NCBI RefSeq assembly: GCF_027942865.1
Contig: NC_134526.1
Span: forward strand, 22,177,784 to 22,241,783
Length of the DNA stretch: 64,000 nt
Source of the DNA: Odontesthes bonariensis
Taxonomy: Eukaryota > Chordata > Actinopteri > Atheriniformes > Atherinopsidae
Reading direction: 5' to 3'
Under the pieces are notes generated by a model, which saw only the letters and a list, made by a program, of their open reading frames with translations, made no database searches and had not been told where the DNA came from. Position numbers and translations under genes: made by a program. Positions 21,694-34,000 of this stretch are shown here, piece by piece; position 1 is the first letter of the stretch; each line of letters begins with the position of its first letter.

Positions 21694-22030
21694 CGCTCAC
21701 TCGGAACACAAAAATACACGGGCTCCGCGGTCGCGAGAGCTCGTTATGTCTGCGCAGGCGTTGGATTGGGAGAAAGTTTGGAGATGGCGGTTCGCGATCA
21801 CAGATGCAGGCTTTCAGCCTGAAGTTACGCCGCAAAAAAAAAGCCCGTGATTCCACGTAGCTCGAGACGCGCGGGACTCAGGCACCCCGGTGCATTTCTT
21901 TTTTCGCGATGGGCAGAGAAATGGCTGCGCTGTCCTCAGCTCAGCTGACGGATGCGCAGGGCGGCTGCGCAGCTCTCGGCACAGATTTGCTGCTGGCAAC
22001 CGTGGCGCTGACGTCACCTAGCCGCACAGC
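21480..22030. promoter_or_regulatory. CpG-rich promoter of the Myb/SANT-like gene
   Basis: The region around the ATG at 21693 is dense in CpG (CTCCGCGGTCGCGAGAGC near 21725, CTCGAGACGCGCGGGAC near 21860) in contrast to the AT-rich surroundings. A GGAGATGGCGGTTCGCG at 21779-21795 contains a YY1-like GATGGCGG core. No TATA box was noted. The CpG content supports a housekeeping-type start here. Confidence 0.6.
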
Positions 22031-22197
22031 ACGTGCTTGGTAAACAATGCAGCTTCAAAATAAGACCGTTGTGTTGGGGGTAACTGTCATGATGCATTTC
22101 AACACCGTGCAAATGACTTTTCGGATTATTAAATGAGCTAAATGAGCTGAAAGTGCAGCTCTGCTGGTATAGACTATGGACCAGGGGTTACAGGAAG

Positions 22198-22512
22198 ATT
22201 AAGATCCAATTTATTGGTCATGCATACACACGAAATTTGTCCTCCGCTTTTAACCCATCCTGGTTGGCACACACATGCACACACTCAGAGACAGATGCCA
22301 ACCTGGAGCGATGGGCAGCATTCAGCGCCCAGGGAGCATGGGGGGTACGGTGCCTTGCTCAAGGGCACCTCAGCCGTGACAAGGAGGTGGACTGACATCC
22401 CTCCCTATCAGTTCCACCAATCTTTTTTGAGTGGCGAGAGTGGGAATTGAACCGCCAACCTTCATGGTTATTGGACGACCGACTCTAACCGCTGAGCCAC
22501 GACCGCCCAAGG
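22198..22512 (-). mobile_element. tRNA-derived SINE
   Basis: Read on the minus strand it starts with a tRNA-like head: GCGGTCGTGGCTCAGCGGTT (A-box region) and a GGTTCAATTCC B box near 22440. A fixed body follows (TGCCCTTGAGCAAGGCACCG), ending in AATAAATTGGATCTT. This is the layout of common fish SINEs of the V-SINE/HE kind. It is nearly intact. The flanking target duplication was not resolved. Confidence 0.85.
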
Positions 22513-22519
22513 GAATGGC

Positions 22520-25060
22520 AATAATTTCATAGCCTCTAAAATCATAAATCTGGAAGTTTACTCTCAAAGAGTTCCTTTCATGAGGATTTTTATTTTAGAA
22601 ACAGACACCTACATTCAACACAGAGACACAATGACCCAGAGAAATGACACCAAGACACAAAACCTTAGAGTTACGAGCGACTCTACTTCAGGCAAAGACA
22701 TTCAGTTTGAACCGCTCCTCACATGATCACAATACAGCCAGTTAACAGGAAATAACTTGTCATCAATGTAACTTTTAAATATACTAAAAGTTACTAGTAC
22801 AAAAATGTAAGGCAAAATTAATTCCTATATGCATTGTATTGAGTGTTACTGTATAACCTGTAATAACCTCCAACCTGTTTTTCTCTCTTCCTTTCAATGA
22901 GGGCATTGTGTGCTCGTTATATGATTAAACAACTTTAAGGAGGATACTAGGGAAGATGGTACGGTGTTAAGATAGCCTTGGCTGCAGGAAGGGAGGGAAA
23001 ATAGATAAAAATGCTTTAACATATCAAAGGAGCGATTACGCACTAATCTGCATTACAACTGAATTGTTTTTGCCCCAGTGGTCAGAGCAGCTCTGTACTC
23101 TTTACTGTGTTGCTCTCTCTTGCAAGATTAAAAGCATCTTATCTCCTCAGTAAATAACTGACTCTGTGCCTTACTAAAATTTCCACCACAAGCTGAACTT
23201 TAAAAACCTGAATAAAAACACTGATTGCATCGAGCCTTTGGCAGTTTCTGTTTGTCTGCAGTTCGCTGCACCTTTTCTGACCAAAACATAATGGAAGTTA
23301 ACGCCACCACGGTGAAAGGTGTTAGAATAAAAATGTTTTTTTTTTCCAAACTTCGTACATCAAAGAGGAAAACCTTTAAATGGCCAGTGGCCAAGTTCTT
23401 TGAAATATGTGAGTGAGGACCACCCTCGGTAAAAGCCAGTTCATGGTTTCTGCATCTGTTCACGAGCAAGCCTGTGTAACTTAGAGCTTCAATTTTTCAA
23501 TTTTGTTTCTCAAGTAGGATCGCATGATGCAGTTATGAGTAATGAGTGTCTCCCCTGCAGTCAGAGCACTTATAGTTTATAAAAACAGGGAGATCTTATG
23601 ATTGGGAAGCGAAGCTAAGTAGCCGTTAGCTACGGCTACCAATCAAACAGCTGCTCAGATGAGGACCACAGATGAGTTTTCACCATCTAGACCTCAAAAA
23701 TGTCATAGTGGTTCAGGCATAGGCTGTGTGTATAAATAAATTGACATATTTTCATTTTTTTTTATCAGTTAGTTGTGTACGTTGTTGATATTTTCTCAAC
23801 CCGGGAAGTTCTGTGTTGCTAGCATCAGCGCGAGCACCGGTGGTGGCCCAATGTATCCTGCTGCTGGTCAGCTGTGACTTAGTTATGCCAGTCCAATCAA
23901 AATATACCACAAAGAAAGACATTTGAAATCAATAAATAGCCTGAAATAATCAAACGCCATCGTAAAAAAATCTTTGCAAAAGTCTGACACCACTCATCAG
24001 TGGCAGGATAAGTTGGGTGACCACCCTGCACAAAATGACACTACAGTTGAGAATATAGCCACACTGCACACAACTATATGATGCAAAAGTGTGTCAAATT
24101 AAATATTATGAAAAGCTGACTTGAACTGCTATTAAATTCTTAAAGGTTAAGTTGGTTTTGATCGAAAAAAATGTTCTTATCCGTGTCCCCGTCCTCAATA
24201 GCTGTTAGCTTAACTCTCCTGTCAACATTTCCTCTTAGTTTTCCAAACTTAGAGCGCTCTGACCGCCGCCTGCTGCAGGTTAGACACCGACACTTCATAA
24301 ATAAGCTATGAAACCCCAACTTGAAAAAAGAAAAAAAGAAAAAAACCTTCCAAACCGCATGATGGCCCAAATACTTGTGATTGCGCAGACTGAGCACGTA
24401 GACTACGCATGCTCGTGGATCTCTTTCATCCAGAAAAAAACCCCAAAACAGTAGAATAAAGAGTGACCTTGTTTAGAGAAGAAATTTTACAGAAAAATTG
24501 CCACTATTCGTGCCTGTGCAATGTATTGTAGGACAAGAGTCCCCACAGCCAACCCGAAAGGTAGAATGAGGAGGACATTTATCATTATTATTTATTTATA
24601 CTTCTCTTGACCTCCACTTTTCCTGTTTTATTAGTGTTTTTTTTTTTTTTTAAGTACACCATCCAGATGTAAACCAAGTTTTCTGTTAACAGCTCTTTGG
24701 AAATCAACTTGTGGGTGCAAAAATGCTATTTCATTAACTTTGAAAGAACCTTAAAAACGACTGGAGAAATACTGCTCAAGACCACTTCCAAAGATTCCGA
24801 GAAAAGTCTGGCTCCTTGGAAGCAAAATATAAAGAAATGATGTTTGGATCGAGACTTTTGCACAATACTAAAAGTTAAGTACGATGTCACTCACTTGTGC
24901 AGACAGTTTGAAAACCAGAGAGGACCTTCTCTTGGTTAGTAGTTATCCCACATACACATAGCATATATCAGAACTCACAAAATTGTCACCGTATGACATT
25001 AATATGTGCTTATTTTGTAGCATTTTCCCAATTTAAGGAGTTTGTGAGCTTTACACTGTG
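22520..25060. other. Intergenic stretch between the Myb/SANT-like and SP140-like genes
   Basis: AT-rich sequence with no recognised gene. A minus-strand AATAAA at 24627-24632, 440 nt past the SP140-like stop codon, is a candidate polyadenylation signal for that gene. No intact repeats were identified. Confidence 0.35.
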
Positions 25061-25072
25061 CATCAGAAGAGT

Positions 25073-28000
25073 TTAGTCACGGATGTTGAAGGCCTTCTTA
25101 AATTCTCCATCAAACAGCTGCTTCAGTTGGCCGCCCATAGCGAGGAAACTGGCATTATTCTGCAACAGAACACAGCAGTTCATGTCACGGTTTTATTTCT
25201 TGGAAGGGAAAACCTTTGGATATTCAACAGCTTGGGTACTGCATCGGGAAAGGATGGAAACTTCCATCCGTGCATGCTTTCTCACCCGGTTGAATGTTGC
25301 ACAGTTGGTGAAAATGAGGTGGACATCAGACACAAACTGGCCAACGGTCTGGTACTGATTCCCCTGCAGTCTGTCGGCTATGCAGCCCAGCCACATCGGA
25401 GTCTTGACATAAACGGAGTAGTTTTCTATCTGTGGACATCAAGCACAAAATATGCGGCGTTTATTGTCGAGTGTCAGATTACAATAAGACAGGAACTATC
25501 AGTCATAGTTGGAAAGAGACTTACATAAAGCCCGGGGTTTGTGGCAAATGTCTGCTCCTTGTCAGCATTTAACAGATACAGGAGGAGATACTGACATTCC
25601 TGTTGATGTCAGACGAGAGGGGTGAATGACAGCAGTGTGACAGAAAGACAGGCAGTTAGATGGAGCGATCTACAGACAGGAAAAGAGACCAATGCTAACC
25701 AGTAGGGGTGGGCGAAAAAAATCGATTCATGTACATATCGCGATTGTCACGCCCACGTGACTTTCCACGTTTTTACTTTTATGTTTTATCATGTTTTAGG
25801 TCTTGGTTTTTGAATTCATCTTCAGTTAGGTTTTGCCATTGTTTTTCACTCACTCAGTTCGTTAGCTTCACTCACTTCACCTGTGTTTTCCCATCAGCCG
25901 CACTCATTCACTAATCACTCCCAGGTCCCTATTTAGTTTCCAGTCTCCCCTGTCATTTTGTGATTTCCTTACCATACCTACCTACCACGACTCCTGATTT
26001 TGACACCCTCATGCCATGCCACGACCCCATGTATCAAGCTAAGTATTTATTCCATGCCATGTCAAATTATTTGTTGTGTCACAGTTTAGTTTTTGAATCC
26101 GGCTCAGCCGCGCTTTGTTTTGTCCTTTGTTTTTTGAATTAATAAATCCAAGTTTGCTTTTTGAAAAGTCCGCATCCGTGTCCTACCTTACCACCCCCAT
26201 TTGACAGCGATATATATATTTTTTTTAAATGGGATGATTTTAAAAATCGATTTTTCTCTCCTGAATCGATTATATTACGTCAAATCTGTGTCCAGAAAAA
26301 CTTCATCGATTCATTACATTAAGTTACGTTAAAACTAGCCCACATTTGTGCTGTGTGGACACTTCAATTCATTTTGTAACTGTAAACTTTAAAAAATGTC
26401 TTTTTGTCTCAGTTGAAATAAATGTCAGCTGCTGGACTGACTGACACAGACTGATGTGCATTGTTTATGGGAACGGCATTCATTCTAGAAGTGTAGGATT
26501 CAACTTGTTTGTTTTTTTTAAGGAGGAAGAAAATTGCAATTACTAATTATATCGAATCGCAATACTTGGAGAATCGCAATTATCAAGAATCGTGATACAA
26601 TCGAATCGTGACCAAAGCATATCGTCCCAACCCTACTAACCAGCATGTGCTGAGATATTTGGCGGCACACGACAGCTTCCGTCGCCCGCTCATCGGCGTA
26701 GCGGCACTCTTGAAGCGTTCTGAAAACGCAGAACGTGCACATCCACAGCCGCTCGTCACTGTTCATGCGCAAACACACACACACACACCATACATACGAC
26801 TGTTAGAGAGTGGAAAAGTGTATGATCATTCGAGTTATTATCAAATAAACTTCAACAAGAAGAGTGGAGGTGGAGTCGATGTCTGGCTTTTGCATTCATA
26901 AGCAGATTAATGCAGGTTTAGAAAACCCGTCTTGGTTGTGTCCCGAGCATGCAATTCTCACCTTAAAGTGTTGTCTTCTACGTGAGGCAGGTGACATTTC
27001 GGATGGAAGGATCTCGGGCAGTGATCACACTCAACCAGATCTTCCTCTCCTTCGCTTTTACAGATGCAACACTCATCATCATTTTTCTGATTCTCCTGCC
27101 AAGATAAACAGCACACGACAGCAGCTCTGTTCATGAAAAGGCGCCATTTTCTGTTGCAAGGTTCATTGTTTATTAAAACTCGGGTTCGGGGAATAGCTCA
27201 CGGTGTCAGACAGTTGTTGCTTGTCTGAACCTGGCTGATGGAAGACTTACCAGGTCCTCAGATTGTGGTCGGCACAGTCTGCAATGGCACAGCAGAGAGT
27301 GGATCCTCAAGATTTTTGCCTGAAAAAGACAGATTAACAGTGTCTTCATCTTTGTTGGGCACAAATTAGGCACAAATCGTGAGAGCTCTCCCATTGCCTC
27401 CCTACAGTCACTCTCATTTTTAGAGCTGGGGCATAGTTTAATTAAACTGCATCATTTGCGACATGGTTCCTCTAACCTGTCTACTTGTTAGTGTCTGTCT
27501 CTTAATGTGAGCTGGAATGATGGAGTGGCAAAAGTCGCAAAAAAATTCCAAATCCTAAAAAATATTATGACACCTCACTCTTTTTTTTTTTTTTTTTTTT
27601 GGTTCAAGTTATAAGCCCTATTTTTCCCGCTAAAGTGATAAAAAAGTACCAGGTCAGGTTAAGTCAACTGTACATGACGGGCTAAATGTAATTACCAAAG
27701 AAACCAGACCAAATTCACATCAATCAGCAGATTTACTCACAGAACCACCATACAGTGGAAACCAACAAAAAGCCAGCCTGGCCACACAGTATCAAAGACA
27801 GCCAGGCAGAGACCACCATAAGCAACAACAACCAACAGTCTAAGTTAAGTGGCACTGTATATCCTTTCCAGTCATTTTTCTGTCTTTGCCATTTTTTTAT
27901 GCCATAATGCTCAAAACAGACTTGGCAAAAAACTACCTTAAAAAAACACTAAGCGCGTTTTAAGGCCTCCCACGGCGCTGATTGTAATTTGCACAAAAAC

Positions 28001-31000
28001 GTGAAAACCCACAAAACGTACCAAAGATTTTTGTACGCAAAGTGCCAGCTGAGACGGAGTTGCTAGGGTGGCTGACCCCGCAATGTCCCGATTATCTTAA
28101 AATCGTTCTCAAAAAAGGCTTCTCCGTCAAACAGTGTGCGTTTAAAAAGGAAAAAACCTACAGAGCAGCTCAGTGCCAAAACTGTGTGAAGTGCTAGCTA
28201 CTTCACTTAGCTAACTGGCTAAACTGCGACCGATGGAAGTGGAAAAATCAGCGAGAAGGCTCGGCTCGTCAACATCTTAATTAACTGTAGAAATTTAATA
28301 ATGTATTTTGTCCATGGAGAAAATGACATCACCTTTATTACAAATCTACGGAAGCCCAGAGCGGACGTGGTACTTATAAACTTTTTTTTTTATGGTTTTC
28401 TCGAGATAATGAGATAATTATGTCTAACACAGGCTGAAATTGCAATTTGTTTGTCTTGGAGAGATAACTTTCATATCAGCCCGCATCATTTAAGGAGACA
28501 GCTGGCTTGACTGCAGCTCAATAGGCGTTTACACCTCAGTGATCCTGCTGATATAGTCAACTTCATCAGTGACCAGCTGAGGGGACCAGGCTGTCTCCAT
28601 GGTTACCGAATGATGCACAAGAGGTGCCGTTATCGTTTTCTCGTGATAATGACATAATTATCTCGTTATCTCGAGAAATCCATCAAAAAAAAGTTTATAC
28701 GTACCACGTCCGCTCTGGGCTTCCGTACAAACCTATTCATTTATGTATGGCAAATTTCCCATACATAAATGCAAATACTCCAAAACTCCACCCAACTTTA
28801 GAAGTTTCTTGCATGAATTTAAAGAGTACATGAAAACCCTTACACTAATTGACACTAAACAAAGCACCACATTCACAGATATATACGAGAGGTTTTTCAA
28901 AGAAGAATAATGTATTTACATCTTTCCTTTTTTTTGTTGCTGCTGTTTTCTTTTTTCCTTTCATGTCTTTTTCTTTATTCATTCATTTATTATCCTCCCT
29001 ACTTTTTTAAGTTTACTGGCATTACTAACAATAACCGTAATTCACTGTGATTTATTTATTAATTATTTATTTCTGTTGATACATAAATATTGGAGCACCT
29101 GTCTGCTGTTCTATGTATAATTGTTTGTATGTACTACCTTTTTCAATAAAGTAAGAATACACCTAATATGACAAAGTCAGTCTCATTGATTAAAATAGAC
29201 GACATTAAAAGATGTTGTCTCCATTTGTTTGAAAAGCAGAGATTTGCTGAACTTATGAGAGCCGTCGCGAGAAAATTTTCGCGCCCAAGACAGCAGATGT
29301 AAACCATCAGATTGGACAAAACCTCCTTTTTTTTTTCTTTTTTTTTTTTTGCTGCAATGAAAGCAGTGTAACAAACTACATAATAGAAATGGCAAATAGT
29401 TTTAAGAAAAAAATATATTAATTCTTAAATGATCTGATTCTGACAATGAAAAAATTAAAAAGAATTAATATAAAACACAAATTCGAAACAGCACAGGAAG
29501 TAAAAGCACCAGCCTGCTGCTCTGTGGGGAACTCCATGATTTCTCACGAAGCAGCATGAAAATCAGAAGCACAGTTAACAATTCAAAATGCAACCAATCA
29601 GTAGTTTATAATGACAACACGTACAGTGTACATGTGTACTGTGGCACCACCGTGACTGTTACCTCTGTGAGATCACCGAGTGGTTTTCCGTCATACGTGA
29701 TGTCTTTCTTCCAGCAGCCATCTGCCTGGCACGATGCTGCCTTCACGAACTCCACTGGGCTCATCCAGCTGGTATCGGTACGAATGCTCTTCCCAGCTGT
29801 CCCTGGTTGGATGTGCAGAATCACAGGGGGGACATTTGAACTTGTCGAAATGTTTCACGCCATCACACTGCTCACCAGAGTCGCGCGTCTCTGACAGCAG
29901 AACGCAGGATGAAAACTCATGCGGTTTTTCTCTGTTGTGGCGAGGTACGGGTTACCTGATGCAAATCGCTTTTTGTATAAGGTCCCAGAAACAGCTCCAC
30001 ATGTTACTCTGAACGCCATCTGGCTGCGGTCAAAACCGCCATCTGGCTGGTGCTCAACCTCTTCGTCCGTGTCCTCTCCTCCTCTTTCTTCTTCTTCTTC
30101 TTCTGTGCGAGACAATAAAAAAATGTAAACATTAGGCACACAAGCACAGCCGCTGATTAGTTACACCTTCTATAATTTGTCATAAAGGTAACTCTCTCCT
30201 GAGTATTATTTTATAAAAACTGGCACCTGTCACACCTGTGCAATTCTCTTCTTCACTTGATGACACCTGATCCTCCTGCTCTTCCAGGTTACCCTCCTCA
30301 TCTTCCCCTTCCTCTCCATCAGTGTCTACATTAGAGGATTTTAGCAAATAAAAGGAGCAGTTAAGAAGCTCACGCTGCGATACGGCTGTCACGATATCCT
30401 ATTTTCAGCACCCAGTTATTCTGGTAAAAAAGCCCTGGCGATAATAATGTCATCATGATCATTTTTTTTGCTGACTGAAGCACAAAGTAGAACGTCACAA
30501 AATGTAAAAATTGTACGAAAACCAATCTGCATTAGATAATGCTTAGATTGTATCATCTGAGATCGAATCACGATATTATTATCCGTGTATTATCAACAGG
30601 GCTGGGCGAGTTAACTCGTTATTATCGCGTTAACTTGTTAATTATCTAAAGCCGATAAATAGTTTATCGCGCATTAACTCAGGTTTTATTATTGTAAAAG
30701 TCTGTTGCTGTCTGCTGTGGAACCGGAAAAGAAAGTAATTGGCGGATCCACCAAACATGGAGAAGGGTACGGAACTTTTACTCGGCCATGTTCATTTTAA
30801 AGTTGGACATCACCGCTACAGGTGCTCCTCGGTCTCTGCGTGAAGCTCACGGAACTAACCGGCGCTACTTCCTGTTTTACTTGTTTCAACAAAAGCACGT
30901 ATTTCAAAATAAATTTTAAAAAAACTCCTGCATTTACAGCCAAGTTGAATTGTCTTCTCAGTGTAGTAGTTCCAGTCTAAAATATCACTTAAAGGCAAAA

Positions 31001-34000
31001 CACACAACTGATACTAGCAAGTCATTCAACGAAACAGACAGTGGAGCGAGGCTTCTACATAAAAACTACATAAAAATGCTGATGTTAAAAGTGTGTTTGC
31101 ACAACAAATGTTATGGCACTTGCATTCATATGGCAGCACATTTAAAATAAAACTAAATCCTAAAAGCTATACACTACTTTTGAATTCATTTTTGGATTTT
31201 GCGTACAAATGCGATTAATCGTGATTAATCAGGGAAATCATGTGATTAATTAGATTCAAATTTTTAATCGTTTCCCAGCCCTAATTATCAAGCTTCTCCT
31301 CAACGATTATCTTAGATGTTTTTCTTTTGATATTGTGAAGCACCAGACGGACTTAGCTGTTTTCAAAGCCATTAAAATAAAAGAATAAAAAATAAAAAAC
31401 TCAAAGAATAATCTTGCATCTAAACTTTGCACTAGCACAACAAACCTGTGGCCGAACGACTGGAGGTAAACGGAAGTTTCTTGGCCTAACAGAGAGGAAG
31501 AACAATGTTTTGGTTAAGAGCAGAATACCAAAATAAAAGCACTTAGTATATTTTCGTGTTTTTGCCAGCTCATTCTTACCCCTTTACTTCTTGTATTATA
31601 TTTTGCCGATTTCAGTTGGCCCTCCTGTAAGGCATTCCATGAAACAAAAAAGCTCAACTGTGAGTGACGTCGTTTAAAGAGGCACAAAGAAGTCAAAAAG
31701 GAAAAGCAAGTCGTTTCTCACTGTTCCAAACCAAACCTGGATAAGGTTCCCAAGCGGGGTGCCGCTACATCGAATGCTCAACTTCCAGTTCTTGCTCTTC
31801 TCCTTCCCTGCAAACCTTTCAAATCCAGTGGGAGTGAACCACTGCTTCTCAGCCAGAATGCATTTGTCTCCTGAAACATTGACAGGACAAGACGTTCAAG
31901 TGATGCTTTTCACAGAAGGAAATGCAGATAATCCAATGACAAATTTGATTATTGCAGTTTCTTTGTGCAATCTATCCAGCATACATGGGGATCGTTTTAC
32001 TTTAATGATGCCCCCCCCCGCCCAAAAAAAAAATGTACCCAGTTGGCAAAGAAATGTATCTCGACACAGAAAGTCAGTCACATCAGACATCAAGTTTTAC
32101 TCTGCCTGTCTCACCTTTAGCCAGTTTTTCTCGTACAAGTGTTCCCTTCTTATGTCCACAGGTCACAGGAAGCTGGGACTTATAGAGAGGCCAGGTCCAA
32201 ATGTCACCCTTCTCTCCCTTCTTCAAAGGGGAAGCTGGAAAAAAAAAAAAAAAAAAAAAATTACATCTTGTTTATTTTCCTTTAGCTGTAACATTTGCTG
32301 ATTGAAACATTATAGATTTCACTTCTTGTTTTCGCCACACCAGTGAATCTGCTGCGGAACAAAAACAGTTTTTCTTTTTACGCAGAATAGAGGTGACTTA
32401 CAGAAATGTATTTTCTTGGACTTTTTCCTCTGACGTGGAGTCAGCTGGGATGATGGACCCGGCTGCTCCTCCTCATCATTGGACGTGCTCACACCTCTGA
32501 GTTTTCTCTTTTTCATCCCCGAGTTTGCTTTCATCTCCTCGCCCTCTGAAAGCGCCAACCTTTCCCTTTTGTCTCTCTCCTCCCTTTCCACCTTCTCAGG
32601 CAGTTTGGGCTCAAAATGGAACGACCCTGCAGATAAATTCAAGTGAAGGATGAATCAATTATCAAATGCAGTCAACTCAAAACTCAAATAGCTGATCTTA
32701 TATGCTGTTGTTGTGTTAGAGTCAACTTAGTTTCCACTACTCCCTTTTTGGAATCTGCATAGTTTAACCAGCGTGTAGTTAACTATTCCTTTGTAAGGCT
32801 GTCTTTATTTCTTTTTTTTTTCCAACTTCTTGGGAGTATAACATTTTAGCTCTTTACGCGAACCAGCAATCAGTGGCCTTTTAGTTAGAATTTTAGCTAG
32901 CTTGCTTAATCGTTTGTTTAGTCTTTAAGAACTAATCAAAAATTAAGTTCAAACTTCATTTTTCCATTTAAATCTTGCCACTTTGTCAACGGGCCTCTGA
33001 CATAAGACCTGCTGTTGCTGACTGTGCCCAACATTCCGGGAGTCCCCCTGATATTGATAGTTAATCAATATCAATACACAATAAATTGTGTAGGCCTATA
33101 TCTCACTAGCCAGCTACAGTATCTAACTATCTATGTCCAGCCTGTCTAAGCCTTTTAAAAAATCCCCAATTTAATATGTTGATAATAAATAAGATAGATA
33201 AACATGCAAAATAAATTAAGCATAAATTAATTAAAGAAAATATGTGTGCGTGTGTGTGTGTTTGGGGGGGGGTTCGATAAGCATCTCCCTGAAATGAGTT
33301 TTTGGAACTTGGGATGTCTGCATTCACTCGTTGATACGTGGTGCCTCTGCTACCTCCGCTGCCTCGGTAAAAGGCTAGCAGGTGAGTCTGCAGATTTGTT
33401 GTCGTTAGACAGCTGCTTTATACAATGGAAACAAACAACCTTATTTTTGTTTGTTTTTATGTCGTTTGTGGTGTAAAATCAATCATATCTCCGAAGACCA
33501 CGTCTTCAAGTTATTTGGTGTCGTGATTTTTTAACTTCAAACATGATTTTGCTAGCTAGTCTCCTCCATTTTCGCAGCAATGTAACAAACATGGTATTAG
33601 CAACATTAGCTGTTACTGAAAGCGTTACCAGGGCATATCAGTGAGTTCTCTGCTGAATCACAAGGCTAACTACTTCTAACGGCCTGACAACATCAGTCTG
33701 TACAGCCTTACGATCTGAAGAGCTTACAGACTGTAATTCTTTTATTTGAACGGGACACTAGCATCAAAGGTTTCTCCGCGTTCAAACAAATTTTCGGACA
33801 AAGAAGAAAAAATTAACCGATTTCAGAGAAATAGAAAATAGATTTTTTTCTATTTAATTTGAATTAAGTTACATGATTTCTACGTCTTTTAGGGCTTCCT
33901 CATTGTACTGGGAGCGCCAGAAACCTCTGTCCATTAATACATCTAATCGTAAAGACCACTTGGGAGTTCCTGAATCTCATTCTACTCCTATCTTTTATTT

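Noticed and set aside
31759-32301. 180-codon plus-strand frame
   Set aside because: It overlaps two SAND1 exons on the other strand and is a shadow of them plus intron.
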